From IMG/VR virus record IMGVR_UViG_3300048592_000353, positions 1 to 34,740 of that record: a stretch of DNA of 34,740 nt; one strand, written 5' to 3'. Position numbers and translations under genes: made by a program. This DNA is from a virus. Below the pieces are notes generated by a model. The model was not told the origin of the DNA. It searched no databases and was given only the letters and a program-made list of their open reading frames with translations. Positions 1 through 7,733 of the stretch are shown here, one piece after another (position 1 is the first letter of the stretch; each line of letters opens with the position of its first letter).

Positions 1-1
1 C

Positions 2-739
2 GGGACCGAGTACGAATTCGACGTGTGGATCGAGATGACCATCGACAACGATGGCATTGTCCAGAAGACGCGCTGCCCTGAATTGACCGGCCGCGTGTTC
101 TCGAAGCCCGGCGCAGAAGTCACCGACATCCTGAAAGAGTGGCTCAAAGGCGCTGCGCCGCTCACGCAGGAAGAGTACGAAGCGGCGATGCTTGACGCGA
201 CCGACGCCGGAACGTGGGCCTACAATGCCCACCGCCTGAACGTGGTCAACAGCGTATTTGCCGCGCCGCAGAATCTGATCGACTTTCGCGGCTATCTCGG
301 CGCTGAGGTGTACGGCCGTGGCGACAATGAGCGGGTCTGGTCTGTGCTGCGCAGCTACAGCAATGCCATTCTGGACGGTAGTGACAAGCGCGACGCGGCG
401 GCCGCTGCGCGTATGGCGTGGGCGGCGGATGATCCGACGGTGAAAGCGAAGCCGCAGCCGCAGGCGAATGGGCAGGTGAAGGCGGAAGCGCAGTCAAAGG
501 CAAAGGCGGGACCGGTGGAGGACGAACCGAAGCCTGCCGCTGCCTCCACCGCCGCGGCTGTTCCTGCCACGCCCACGACCCCCGCGCGGATCGGCAAGGA
601 CCCCGCCGAACTGCTGAAAGCGACCGGAACCGAGATCGACGCCGACATGCTGAGCGGCGGTGATGACGGGGAAGGTGAAGACGACGATCTTGATTACGCT
701 TTTGCGAGCGAAGACGATTTCGCAGAGGCCGGAAACTAG
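2..739 (+). CDS. Sak4-like phage AAA ATPase, C-terminal part (5' partial)
   Basis: The frame is open from the first bases of the window, so the N-terminal ATPase core lies to the left. The first visible residues (GTEYEFDVWIEM, then VQKTRCPELTGRVFSKPG) resemble the end of the RecA-like fold in Sak4/AAA_24 phage nucleotide-binding proteins, which assist single-strand annealing recombination or replication. The GTG at base 23 is a possible start but cuts into this conserved stretch, so it is probably internal. After about residue 130 the chain becomes an Ala/Pro/Lys-rich linker and ends in a strongly acidic tail rich in Asp and Glu, as in proteins that bind a partner or mimic DNA. Walker motifs are not in the window, so the family call rests on the C-terminal pattern only. 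Confidence 0.6.
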   Translation, partial: GTEYEFDVWIEMTIDNDGIVQKTRCPELTGRVFSKPGAEVTDILKEWLKGAAPLTQEEYEAAMLDATDAGTWAYNAHRLNVVNSVFAAPQNLIDFRGYLGAEVYGRGDNERVWSVLRSYSNAILDGSDKRDAAAAARMAWAADDPTVKAKPQPQANGQVKAEAQSKAKAGPVEDEPKPAAASTAAAVPATPTTPARIGKDPAELLKATGTEIDADMLSGGDDGEGEDDDLDYAFASEDDFAEAGN

Positions 740-740
740 C

Positions 741-1115
741 ATGGCCGGGCAACGAGATAACGTGTCTCGCGCTGCCAAAGTGGCAGCGCCGCTCTTGGTC
801 TTTGACGAAAGACCGGTTGCGGAGCGGCGCTATCTTATCCGAACGGTGCTGCCATATGACGCAGAGCAGGAAGGGAAGCTGGTCACGATGACGCGAGTAG
901 GGCACACAGTTTGCGGGTTCGTTGATGCCGACGGTGTGAGTCACGAGCGGGAATTTGTGATCTGGAACGATGATCCAAGCTGGATAATCTACCTGCTTAG
1001 CATTTTCTTCGTGACCTTCATGTCAGCGGGCGCGGTTACGGCCGTGCTGTTGACCGGATTCATCGCCGTCGCGTTGGTGGTACTGCGCATCGGAGTGGCG
1101 CGTCGTGGCCGGTAG
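741..1115 (+). CDS. small membrane protein of unknown function
   Basis: A 124-residue protein whose ATG follows the upstream stop by one base. An in-frame ATG at 660 would overlap the acidic tail of the previous gene and is not preferred. Residues 1-80 are polar and mixed. The C-terminal 45 residues contain two hydrophobic segments (around IIYLLSIFFVTFM and AVLLTGFIAVALVVL) followed by a basic end, RIGVARRGR, typical of a cytoplasmic membrane anchor. The gene overlaps the next by 11 bases, so it is co-translated with the recombination genes. I do not recognise a family. A membrane-associated partner of replication or recombination proteins is possible but is only inference. Confidence 0.6.
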   Translation: MAGQRDNVSRAAKVAAPLLVFDERPVAERRYLIRTVLPYDAEQEGKLVTMTRVGHTVCGFVDADGVSHEREFVIWNDDPSWIIYLLSIFFVTFMSAGAVTAVLLTGFIAVALVVLRIGVARRGR

Positions 1116-1569
1116 CAGCAGCAAGCGCATCGGCGCGCGTAACCAGCGCGTCGGCAAGGCCGGAGAGCAGGTCGCCGAGATTATGCTGCGACAGGCGGGC
1201 GTGTGCATGGTCGAGCAGATCGCCACGCCCTACGTAATCTACGCCTCGCGCGGCACTGGCCGCAATCGCTGGGTGCAGATGCGCCACACTGTGAAGGTGA
1301 GTGGTGACCGGCGCGGGATCATGCCGGACGGCCGTCGTGTGCTTTGTGAAGTCAAGGTACGCAGCGGCAATCTGCGCAAGTCGGATTTCGAGGCGCATCA
1401 ACTCGCGGCGCTGGAAGAGAACTCGCAACTGAACGGCGTGAGCCTGGTCGCGTGGATTCACCCGGACGAAAGCCTGCTGCTGCGCTGGCCGCTGCCCGGC
1501 TTCGAGAAGGCGCGGGCCAGCATCACGCTGGAAGCAGCGCGCGGACTGCGTTGGGACGGCCGTACATGA
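1105..1569 (+). CDS. RecU-like PD-(D/E)xK nuclease (putative Holliday junction resolvase)
   Basis: A 154-residue protein with a GTG start inside the end of the preceding gene. The PD-(D/E)xK core is visible: an N-terminal helix with Glu21 and Glu25 (GKAGEQVAE), Asp68 in VSGDRRGIMPDG, then Glu82-Val-Lys84 in LCEVKVR, and a following helix KSDFEAHQLAAL with His98-Gln99. This order matches RecU-type resolvases and related phage nucleases, which cut branched DNA at four-way junctions. The protein is shorter than cellular RecU (about 200 residues). Its place beside a Sak4-like ATPase supports a role in recombination or in clearing junctions before packaging. A VRR-NUC or other restriction-like nuclease is the main alternative. 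Confidence 0.6.
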   Translation: MAGSSSKRIGARNQRVGKAGEQVAEIMLRQAGVCMVEQIATPYVIYASRGTGRNRWVQMRHTVKVSGDRRGIMPDGRRVLCEVKVRSGNLRKSDFEAHQLAALEENSQLNGVSLVAWIHPDESLLLRWPLPGFEKARASITLEAARGLRWDGRT

Positions 1570-1631
1570 CTGCGCCTGCTAAAGTTTCATATCGTTTTAT
1601 AGATGTTTGTGAAGTTTGGAGGTGATTGGTG

Positions 1632-2096
1632 ATGATTGAAAAGAATGAACCATTGGCGAGAGTGGATCGGGCGTTGCGGCGGGCGCAGTTGCAGTCGCTC
1701 GGCGCTGGGCCGGAAGCGGGAACGCAGCAGCAACCGGAACCGGTCGATTTGGAGATGTGGATCGCCCTGAACCGCGTCAAGGGCGGGGCGCTGATTTACA
1801 ACGTAGCCAATGACTGGTACATGGCTACGGCGTCGCTGAGCAAGATGGTCCCGAAACTGGTCGGCGCATTGGCCGCCGCCGGTTACATCACGCAGTCCGG
1901 TCCAGGTGTGTACCGGATGAGCGCGAAGGGGCTGCAAGCGTGGGAGGCGTTCCCAACGACAAGCGTGCGCGGCGCCAATGTCGAGGGTATGTGCGACATC
2001 TGTCACGAGGTCACGGATCTGCACGCGGTCTATGAACGGGCAACCGAACGTTACATGTTTCTGTGCGCCGACTGTCACGAATGGGAGCGGATGTGA
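1632..2096 (+). CDS. winged-helix protein with C-terminal zinc ribbon
   Basis: A 154-residue protein from ATG 1632. TTG 1626 and GTG 1629 are also in frame, but the strong GGAGGTGA at 1618-1625 is best spaced for 1632. Residues 38-105 look like a winged helix: helices around DLEMWIALNRVKGG and SLSKMVPKLVGALAAAGYI, then a strand pair GVYRMSAKG. The C-terminal part carries two CxxC knuckles (Cys121/Cys124 and Cys145/Cys148), with His125 and His149 following, so a zinc-binding ribbon. The likely role is sequence-specific DNA binding, perhaps transcription control of the early genes. The exact target cannot be told. The next gene starts two bases after its stop. Confidence 0.55.
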   Translation: MIEKNEPLARVDRALRRAQLQSLGAGPEAGTQQQPEPVDLEMWIALNRVKGGALIYNVANDWYMATASLSKMVPKLVGALAAAGYITQSGPGVYRMSAKGLQAWEAFPTTSVRGANVEGMCDICHEVTDLHAVYERATERYMFLCADCHEWERM

Positions 2097-2097
2097 G

Positions 2098-2376
2098 ATG
2101 GGGACCATCTTCCGAAACAGCTACGTGCCGACAGGGCCAATTGACGAAGCCCCGGCCGTGCTGACCCAGACGCCGCATGAGTGGCGCAATGCTGAGTTTA
2201 CGAACGCGGTGTACCGCACGCCTGACGGCGGCAAGACGGCCGTATCTGACGAGTGGGTAAAGCGCAATCTGCGCTGGTATGGCGGCGGGCACATGCGCGG
2301 CCCGGAGCCGACACTGCCTTACTTCGCGTGGGATGCGCCGTGGGTGACGCGCGGCTTCAAAAGGGGGACCGCATGA
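2098..2376 (+). CDS. small protein of unknown function
   Basis: A 92-residue protein. The start was set at ATG 2098, just after the stop at 2094-2096, because upstream in-frame starts lie inside the zinc-ribbon gene. The sequence is rich in Trp, Tyr, Pro and Gly (for example RWYGGGHMRGPEPT and FAWDAPWVTRGF), which suggests a compact fold or an interaction patch. It has no hydrophobic segment and no metal-binding cluster. It overlaps the following gene by an ATGA. No family recognised. Confidence 0.5.
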   Translation: MGTIFRNSYVPTGPIDEAPAVLTQTPHEWRNAEFTNAVYRTPDGGKTAVSDEWVKRNLRWYGGGHMRGPEPTLPYFAWDAPWVTRGFKRGTA

Positions 2377-2645
2377 GATACGACATCACGCTCAGGACAC
2401 AGGTGGAGATTGCCGACGACGCCGCGCAGCCGGTACGCCCGCTAAAGCTGGCCGAACTGCTCAAGGATGCGGTCACGCGCACGGCCGTCTTCCAGCAGAT
2501 CGCGTTCAGTGAACCGCTCGACGTGAAGGTGACGCGGGTGAAGGAAGAGGGACAGGGCGGGTCGGAGACGGCCGTGGCGGAAACGCCGGGAAAGGCTGCG
2601 CCAAAAGCCAAAACGAAAACAACGCCGGATGCACCGGCGTCATAG
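2373..2645 (+). CDS. small protein with basic disordered tail, unknown function
   Basis: A 90-residue protein starting at the ATG of an ATGA overlap, with AAGGGGGA as a ribosome site just upstream. Residues 1-55 alternate strands and one helix (DITLRTQVEIADD, then LKLAELLKDAVTRTAVFQQIAF). From about residue 56 the chain becomes Lys/Ala/Pro/Thr-rich with no predicted structure (KAAPKAKTKTTP). A tail like this often contacts nucleic acid or a partner protein. The family is not recognised. Confidence 0.5.
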   Translation: MRYDITLRTQVEIADDAAQPVRPLKLAELLKDAVTRTAVFQQIAFSEPLDVKVTRVKEEGQGGSETAVAETPGKAAPKAKTKTTPDAPAS

Positions 2646-2663
2646 CAGAAACAGGAGATAGAC

Positions 2664-3074
2664 ATGGTTGACAACATTGACAACATGATTATTGAACATG
2701 GCGGGAAGACGTTCGATATCAGAGCGATGGACAGGGGCGAGCTGCTGCTGCTCAAAATCTCCATTGAGAGCGACATCGACGCGATCAAGTCACAAATCAG
2801 GGAAGCACAGAACCGCGTCGCTGTGGAGCACGAGTACGCGGACCGCGACTGGTATCGTCGCGCCAACGACGCGGCGAAGATCAAGGGGCGGCAGGGGCAG
2901 CTCATTCAGGCGCGGCTCGGCATCCTGAAACAGCAGGAGAGGGAAGCTCGCCTGAGCAGCCTGCCGCGCCGGTTCATGGACGCGGCTTATGAACTGCTGG
3001 ATTTGGAAACGTATCAGCGCATTAACGACGAAGCGCACGCGGCGTTGCGGCGTGAAGGGTTGTTGGAGGATTGA
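2664..3074 (+). CDS. helical coiled-coil protein, unknown function
   Basis: A 136-residue protein with a well-spaced AGGAGA site before ATG 2664. After a short strand region (IIEHGGKTFDIRAM) it is almost entirely helical, with heptad-like Leu/Ile spacing in residues 25-100 (ELLLLKISIESDIDAIKSQI and onward) and many charged residues, so it probably dimerises through a coiled coil. It has no membrane segment or cysteine cluster. The RNA-ligase gene begins two bases after its stop, so the two are likely translated together. Function unknown. Confidence 0.55.
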   Translation: MVDNIDNMIIEHGGKTFDIRAMDRGELLLLKISIESDIDAIKSQIREAQNRVAVEHEYADRDWYRRANDAAKIKGRQGQLIQARLGILKQQEREARLSSLPRRFMDAAYELLDLETYQRINDEAHAALRREGLLED

Positions 3075-3075
3075 C

Positions 3076-4050
3076 ATGGCGAACGATCAAAAGGTCGATG
3101 TAATGAGCGAACTAATGAGCTGCGCGCTAGGAACCGCGATCAGCAGCTACCCCAAGGTCATGGCGTTGGGGCATAAGATGCTTGGCCGCGAGTTTCTTGT
3201 CGGCCAGGTGGTGGTCGAGGAAAAGATCGACGGCAGTCAGTTCTCTTTCGGTACGCGCGACGGGGAGCTGCTATGTCGCAGTAAGAACGTGCAAATCGAC
3301 CTTGCCGATCCGGGCATGTTTGCAAAGGCGGTCGCGACCGTGCGCGAGATTCAGCACCGGCTCGTGGACGGCTGGATTTACCGCGCTGAATTCCTCAGCA
3401 AGCCGAAACACAACACATTGAAATACGGCCGTGTGCCGGAGTACTACCTGATCGGCTTCGACGTAGAGGTCGCGCCGTCTGAATTCCTGCGCGAGGCGGC
3501 CAAGCACATCGCCTTTGAAGAGATCGGCATGGAAGTGGTTCCGCTGTTTTGGCGTGGGCTGGGCAGCGACCTGACACAGGACCTGATCGACAAGTGCCTT
3601 CAAGAAGAGTCGATTCTCGGCGGCGCGCTGGTCGAGGGTGTGGTTATTAAGAACTATGACCAGTTCACGCCGGATGGCAAGATAGCGATGGCGAAGGTTG
3701 TCTCTGAGGCGTTCAAGGAAAAGCACGCGACCGACTGGAAGCAGCGCAATCCGAGCGGTAAGGACGTGATCGTGCTGCTGGCGAACCAGTACGCCACTGA
3801 AGCGCGTTGGCGCAAGGCGGCGCAGCATTTGGCCGAAAGTGGAAACCTTGACGGCTCCCCGCGTGATATCGGCCCGCTCATGAAAGAGGCGCAGCAGGAT
3901 TTGCGCAGTGAAGAAGAAGACGCGATCAAGGCCGCGCTGTTCAAGCACTTCTGGCCGCAGATTGCGAAGGGCGCGACGCGCGGCTTGCCGGAGTGGTACA
4001 AGGACGAACTGGCACAGGCGATGTTCGCGGCAATGGGCAAGGAGGATTGA
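3076..4050 (+). CDS. RNA-ligase-family nucleotidyltransferase
   Basis: A 324-residue protein with TTGGAGGA before ATG 3076. It has the covalent nucleotidyltransferase motifs in order. Motif I is EEKIDGS with nucleophile Lys50, Asp52 and Gly53. A motif III-like YYLIGFDVE follows near 123-131, motif IV is EGVVIKNY at 187-194, and motif V is MAKVVSE with the lysine at 207. ATP-dependent RNA ligases of the Rnl2/RNA_ligase type use these to form an enzyme-AMP and seal 3'-OH/5'-phosphate ends. A helical C-terminal part of about 110 residues follows. No OB-fold is evident, which favours RNA ligase over replicative DNA ligase. It could repair host tRNA or mRNA nicks made in antiphage defence, but no polynucleotide kinase is seen in the window. 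Confidence 0.75.
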   Translation: MANDQKVDVMSELMSCALGTAISSYPKVMALGHKMLGREFLVGQVVVEEKIDGSQFSFGTRDGELLCRSKNVQIDLADPGMFAKAVATVREIQHRLVDGWIYRAEFLSKPKHNTLKYGRVPEYYLIGFDVEVAPSEFLREAAKHIAFEEIGMEVVPLFWRGLGSDLTQDLIDKCLQEESILGGALVEGVVIKNYDQFTPDGKIAMAKVVSEAFKEKHATDWKQRNPSGKDVIVLLANQYATEARWRKAAQHLAESGNLDGSPRDIGPLMKEAQQDLRSEEEDAIKAALFKHFWPQIAKGATRGLPEWYKDELAQAMFAAMGKED

Positions 4051-4051
4051 C

Positions 4052-4504
4052 ATGATTTTCAAAGACCTGCCCATTGGCGCACTGTTCCAGGTAGAACACG
4101 AAGACCCGCGCCTGCTGCTGTGCAAGACCGAACCGCAACAGAAGAAGATCGGTCGCCGCCTGTGCGTCTTTAACGCGAAAGTGGTCGGAGCGCCGTCCGA
4201 TCTGTTCAGCGTTGACGCCTACGATTCAGTTATCGTGGTCGATCCCGAAGACGAGCAGATCGTGGCTGAACGCAAGCTGCTGTGCCTGCTGGATACGGCC
4301 GTGGACGCGCTATTCGAGCAGATGGAGCCGCCGCCCGCGTGGGCGCAGCAGTTGCGCGTGGTCGCCTACTGGGAAGATCGCGACGCGGTGATGCGGGCTA
4401 TACAGCCGTACAAGGGCGAGGTGCGGCCGTTAGTGCACCAGCCGATCAGCTCATCCGCCGGTGAAGCGATAGTGGAGATTGCGCGGGATGAGGTGCGCGA
4501 GTGA
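4052..4504 (+). CDS. protein of unknown function (150 residues)
   Basis: Starts at ATG 4052 with GGAGGATT directly upstream. It opens with [18 protein letters not shown], a phrase of the kind found at the start of small phage and bacterial proteins with a short beta-barrel fold. A strand-rich region then reaches about residue 70 ([14 protein letters not shown]), followed by a helical half ([16 protein letters not shown] and beyond). No catalytic signature is visible. It overlaps the ParB-methyltransferase gene by GTGA, so it may be translated with it and act with it. That link is inference only. Confidence 0.5.
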   Translation: MIFKDLPIGALFQVEHEDPRLLLCKTEPQQKKIGRRLCVFNAKVVGAPSDLFSVDAYDSVIVVDPEDEQIVAERKLLCLLDTAVDALFEQMEPPPAWAQQLRVVAYWEDRDAVMRAIQPYKGEVRPLVHQPISSSAGEAIVEIARDEVRE

Positions 4505-5868
4505 ACGAACAGGAGCGCGAATACCATCCGGCAGCCAACATATTCCCGCTGATGCAAGGGGCGGAGTACGAAGACCTGAAAGCCGACATCGCTGCCAATG
4601 GCCTGCGGGAAGCTATCTGGCTGCACAAAGACGGCCGTATCATCGACGGGCGTAATCGGCATAGGGCGTGTCTGGACACCGACACGCTGCCGCAATTCAG
4701 GACGTGGGGCGGGAAAGGGTCGTTGGTGTCGTTCGTGGTGTCGCTGAACTTGCACCGGCGGCATCTGAGCAGCAGCCAGCGCGCGGCCGCGGCGATTGAA
4801 ATGTTACCGCTGTACGAAGCTGAGGCGAAAGAGCGGCAAGTGACGCTGGCTGGTACGCGCCGGAACGATGAAGCAGACCTTCCGCAATTAATTGCGGAAG
4901 GTGCAACCGGTGAAGCGCGCGACATTGTTGCGCAAGACTTCGGCACGAACCGGCAATACGTTTCCGACGCCAAGCGCCTGAACGAAGAGGCGCCTGACAT
5001 TTTTGAGCGAGTCAAATTAGGAAAGACCACAATCCCGAAGGCGAACAAGGAACTGAAAGAGCGCAATCAAGCCCCTCGTCATTTGACAATCCCCTCCCTC
5101 GCTGAAGAGATGATCGGCCTACCCGATCAAGAACGCTTCGAGCGGCTCGGCTGGGGTCTGCGCACATGGGATGACTGGCGCTTCGACAAGTGCGATGAAC
5201 GCTTTGGCGACGACTGGCCCGGCCGCATTCCCGCGCAATTAGTCGCTCACACGCTGTTCTACTTTACTCGCGAGGGAGACAGAGTGCTCGATCCAATGGC
5301 GGGCGGCGGCGTGGTGCCGGATGTGTGCAAGGTGTTCGGACGGCCGTGTGATGCCTTCGATCTGGCGACACGGCCGGAGCGACCGGAGATCCGTAAGCAC
5401 GTCTGGAATCCGGCGTCTCCACAGTGGCCCGCGGACACCGAGCCGCCGGACCTTATCTTCTTCGACCCGCCTTACTTCAGCAAGAAACAGAGCGAGTACG
5501 CAGACAAAGCCGGAGCCGGAGAAGTGCCGATCAGCGACCTTGACCGGCGCGCCTACCTGGACTTCTTTGCCCGCTTCTTCCGGCTGGCACGCGCACGATC
5601 CGGACATGGCACGCGCATGGCGTTTCTGAACGCGGATTGGCGCGACTTTCAGGGCACTCCCGCGGTTGATGAAGCGCACTATGAGGCGATCACGCTGCTG
5701 GATTACGCCGACCTGCTGAAGCGCAACGGCTGGAACATCACGCACCTGATCGACGCGCCGATGTCAACCGAACGCTTTAACGCCGGGGTTGTGTCAGCGA
5801 TGCAAAAGCGGCGCATCCTCGGCGTCGTGCGCAGGACACTCATCATGGCGGTGGCGACGAATGACTAA
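4501..5868 (+). CDS. ParB-like domain fused to DNA methyltransferase (DPPY type)
   Basis: A 455-residue fusion starting at GTG 4501. Residues 1-60 are a ParB/Srx-like N-terminal domain, with the [10 protein letters not shown] signature at 49-58. Residues 125-190 hold a KorB/ParB-like helix-turn-helix ([20 protein letters not shown]). Residues 240-450 are a methyltransferase: motif [10 protein letters not shown] at 262-270 binds S-adenosylmethionine, and motif IV FDPPY at 321-325 is the catalytic loop of amino-methyltransferases acting on adenine-N6 or cytosine-N4. No partner restriction endonuclease is adjacent, so this is best read as a solitary phage methyltransferase that may protect viral DNA or mark sites. 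Target specificity cannot be read from the sequence. Confidence 0.8.
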   Translation: MNEQEREYHPAANIFPLMQGAEYEDLKADIAANGLREAIWLHKDGRIIDGRNRHRACLDTDTLPQFRTWGGKGSLVSFVVSLNLHRRHLSSSQRAAAAIEMLPLYEAEAKERQVTLAGTRRNDEADLPQLIAEGATGEARDIVAQDFGTNRQYVSDAKRLNEEAPDIFERVKLGKTTIPKANKELKERNQAPRHLTIPSLAEEMIGLPDQERFERLGWGLRTWDDWRFDKCDERFGDDWPGRIPAQLVAHTLFYFTREGDRVLDPMAGGGVVPDVCKVFGRPCDAFDLATRPERPEIRKHVWNPASPQWPADTEPPDLIFFDPPYFSKKQSEYADKAGAGEVPISDLDRRAYLDFFARFFRLARARSGHGTRMAFLNADWRDFQGTPAVDEAHYEAITLLDYADLLKRNGWNITHLIDAPMSTERFNAGVVSAMQKRRILGVVRRTLIMAVATND

Positions 5869-6574
5869 CATCTGGTTCGTGAAGCACAGCGAAGTGCTTT
5901 ACAAATTGCAGCAGTCCGGTATCAAGTATCCGACCTTCAAGCGCACCGGCATGCACATGCGCGACATCAATGCCGGATACAAAAACGCGCCGGTGATCCC
6001 GCTGCTGTATGGCTACGTGCAAACGCAAGGCCGCCTGCCCGCGCCGGAACTGTGCGCGCGCTGGCTGTACGATAACCACGCCGACGAAACAGAAAAGCGC
6101 ACAGAGCGCAAAGAGGTTATCCAGCGCACGATCAAGCTGGTACTGGACTTCTATCGCGAGCTGCACACGTTCGGCCTGCTGGCATCCAATGACTTCTTTG
6201 GCGTGGTTCGTTATGCCAAAGTTGACGACATCGATCTGGGCGTCGATTACACGGCCGAAGTGAGCGAGGCGCAGCAGCTCATCACACTGGACAAGATCGG
6301 CGTACAGGCGGCAATCGGTGACGCCCGCGCCTACACGCGGGAAGGGTACTTTCAGCCGGTGAAGGCGGCGCGGAAACTGACACGTACCGGCGGCGCGCTG
6401 AAGTGGGACGGCCCAATCCACTGGCTGACAAATGAGTTTCGGCGCGCGGCCTACGAGCCGGTTAGCGGCACGTTGTTGTTCACTGAAGCGCACGTCGCCG
6501 ATCTTGTCGAAGAGGTAGCCGGGCAAGGTATTGTGCGCACGGCCGTGCAAGCGGACGCGGACACGCCGGAGTAG
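5861..6574 (+). CDS. protein of unknown function next to methyltransferase
   Basis: A 237-residue protein whose ATG 5861 lies eight bases inside the end of the methyltransferase gene. The N-terminus is basic and polar ([20 protein letters not shown]). Residues 75-110 form a charged helix ([20 protein letters not shown]), and the C-terminal half has helix/strand alternation including [13 protein letters not shown]. It has no membrane segment, metal cluster or recognisable active site. The overlap suggests translational coupling with the methyltransferase. It could be a specificity or accessory subunit, but nothing in the sequence proves that. Confidence 0.5.
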   Translation: MTNIWFVKHSEVLYKLQQSGIKYPTFKRTGMHMRDINAGYKNAPVIPLLYGYVQTQGRLPAPELCARWLYDNHADETEKRTERKEVIQRTIKLVLDFYRELHTFGLLASNDFFGVVRYAKVDDIDLGVDYTAEVSEAQQLITLDKIGVQAAIGDARAYTREGYFQPVKAARKLTRTGGALKWDGPIHWLTNEFRRAAYEPVSGTLLFTEAHVADLVEEVAGQGIVRTAVQADADTPE

Positions 6575-6638
6575 GCGCAGGCATGAAAGCGTGCACAGGT
6601 GCAACAGGGTGCTAGGCACTCAAAGGTAAGGTATCACA

Positions 6639-6836
6639 ATGGAATTTGTTCAAAGCCCACTATTCACGATGTACCTGTTCGTTGGCGCATTGCTTGGCGC
6701 GGCGATTGTGGTGAAGAAGACCGGACGCGGCGACGGTCTTGGTTCCTGTCTGGCCTACGGCCTTATCGCCGCGCTTGTCTGGCCGCTGCTGCTGTTTCTG
6801 GCGATTATCGACACGACCAGCAGACCGAGCCGGTAG
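6639..6836 (+). CDS. small two-helix membrane protein
   Basis: A 65-residue protein dominated by two hydrophobic segments, about residues 8-25 (FTMYLFVGALLGAAIVV) and 38-58 (LAYGLIAALVWPLLLFLAII). They are joined by a short basic loop (KKTGRGDG), and the tail ends RPSR. AAGGTA upstream is a weak ribosome site. The gene ends directly in front of a putative terminator. A small membrane protein at the end of an early operon could be a superinfection-exclusion factor or a holin-like protein, but the sequence does not decide. Confidence 0.45.
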   Translation: MEFVQSPLFTMYLFVGALLGAAIVVKKTGRGDGLGSCLAYGLIAALVWPLLLFLAIIDTTSRPSR

Positions 6837-6848
6837 CTCTCTTTTTTC
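6822..6848 (+). terminator. putative intrinsic terminator ending the early block
   Basis: A short stem GAGC(6827-6830)/GCTC(6836-6839) with loop CGGTA can be extended by AGA/TCT across a two-base bulge. It is followed by a T-rich run at 6842-6847. It overlaps the end of the small membrane protein gene. The stem is modest, so this is a weak-to-moderate call. Confidence 0.4.
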
Positions 6849-6894
6849 GGCTTGCATGAAATGATGGATAATGGTAGAGAATGATGAAAAACCA

Positions 6895-6903
6895 TGATAT
6901 ACT
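6895..6903 (+). promoter_or_regulatory. putative extended -10 promoter
   Basis: TGATATACT matches an extended -10 (TGn plus TATACT at 6898-6903) in a locally AT-rich stretch between the terminator-like hairpin near 6840 and the gene at 6942. No good -35 is present at 17 bases upstream, which extended -10 promoters tolerate. The same TGATATAAT pattern occurs in the promoter before the protease gene. Confidence 0.45.
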
Positions 6904-6941
6904 AAACGCAGCCAGACGCGGCCAGCATTAAAGAGAGGAAC

Positions 6942-7334
6942 ATGCCAACGTTACCGGACATTGAAGGGATTCCCGCCGCACAGTTCAAAACGAACGTCAC
7001 CAAGCGCCTTCCGGCACTGGCTAAAGAGCATTATCCAGAGAATCAGCCGCGGCGCGCGGCCGTGCTGCGGCGAGCGCTGCAACTCGCGCCGGAAATGCCG
7101 GAACCGGCCTGGCGCATGGCCAGAGGCGAACACGTCTGGGTTGTCGATCCCAATTACGTCCTGCGCGTGTGGCGTCTGGCGAACAAGCGGTGGTGCTGTC
7201 AGTTGATTGGCGCGACCCCGCTCAGCAGCTACGTATGCTTGCAAGAGACAGCCAGCAGCGGCAAGGCACAACTGGAAGCATATCTGTTATGGCGGGCCGC
7301 AAGCGCGGCCATATTCGACGCAGAGGCCGGGTAG
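6942..7334 (+). CDS. protein of unknown function in a one-gene unit
   Basis: A 130-residue protein with AGAGAGGAA before ATG 6942. It starts with a basic helical part (TKRLPALAKEHY, RRAAVLRRALQLA) and continues with Trp-rich strands (HVWVVDPNYVLRVWRLANKRWCCQL), then a C-terminal Ala-rich helix. No known domain is clear. Its setting is notable: a promoter-like extended -10 lies about 40 bases upstream and a strong hairpin follows at 7402-7439, so it appears to be transcribed on its own. That would suit a regulator or an early host-takeover protein, but this is inference. Confidence 0.5.
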   Translation: MPTLPDIEGIPAAQFKTNVTKRLPALAKEHYPENQPRRAAVLRRALQLAPEMPEPAWRMARGEHVWVVDPNYVLRVWRLANKRWCCQLIGATPLSSYVCLQETASSGKAQLEAYLLWRAASAAIFDAEAG

Positions 7335-7401
7335 GGATTGCATCATGAGAACGTTTGTGCTACCGTCACCGCGTCCGACATCCACGCATTTACCCCTCAT
7401 A

Positions 7402-7446
7402 GAAACGGCCGTCAGCAGACCTCCTCTGACGGCCGTTTCGCATTTT
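7402..7446 (+). terminator. perfect 14-bp hairpin with T-rich flank (terminator-like)
   Basis: The arms at 7402-7415 (GAAACGGCCGTCAG) and 7426-7439 (CTGACGGCCGTTTC) are exact reverse complements with a 10-nt loop, followed by GCATTTTG. Each arm contains one ACGGCCGT palindrome. It lies between the single-gene unit and the next small gene. The T run is short, so it may act as a terminator, an RNA end protector, or a palindrome-derived structure. Confidence 0.6.
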
Positions 7447-7469
7447 GGGGCCGGAAATGGGGGTAGGCT

Positions 7470-7733
7470 ATGCCGAGAATAGTCAAGAACAGATCATCGG
7501 AACCATCTGAGCCGGTCAAGCCGCCAATCGTGGCCAACGAAGTGAACGCACTCGCGGCCCGCATCTCCCGCAAATATGGGGACGTGCCCGGCGCGGTCGT
7601 GGCCCTGATCGTCGCGCACGACGGGCCGGTCCAGTGCTGCATACAGGTCGGTGGCTTTGAGGTCGCGTATCAGACGGCCGCCACGATTGCCGAGGCTATG
7701 GCGCTGGCTGAAGCGGAAGCGTGCAACACATGA
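7470..7733 (+). CDS. small protein of unknown function
   Basis: An 87-residue protein with GGGGGTAGG ahead of ATG 7470. After a basic, Pro-rich start (RIVKNRSSEPSEPVKPP) it has helix-strand-strand-helix alternation (NALAARISRKYG, AVVALIVAHDG, QCCIQVGGFEVAYQT, AEAMALAEAEAC), which resembles a small alpha/beta fold. No family recognised. It overlaps the zinc-ribbon gene by ATGA. Confidence 0.5.
   Translation: MPRIVKNRSSEPSEPVKPPIVANEVNALAARISRKYGDVPGAVVALIVAHDGPVQCCIQVGGFEVAYQTAATIAEAMALAEAEACNT

Noticed and set aside
1570-1617. AT-rich gap with TATAGA as a possible -10
   Set aside because: No acceptable -35 at the right distance and no extended -10, so it is not strong enough to list as a promoter.
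1626-1631. TTG 1626 and GTG 1629 as starts of the zinc-ribbon gene
   Set aside because: They lie too close to the GGAGGTGA site; ATG 1632 has the usual spacing.
5861-6574. Restriction endonuclease partner of the methyltransferase
   Set aside because: The neighbour has no visible PD-(D/E)xK, HNH or other nuclease motif, so it is left as unknown.
7345-7482. 45-residue frame starting MRTFVLPSPRP across the hairpin at 7402
   Set aside because: No ribosome site, it overlaps a perfect hairpin and the next gene's start region, and the composition is not protein-like.
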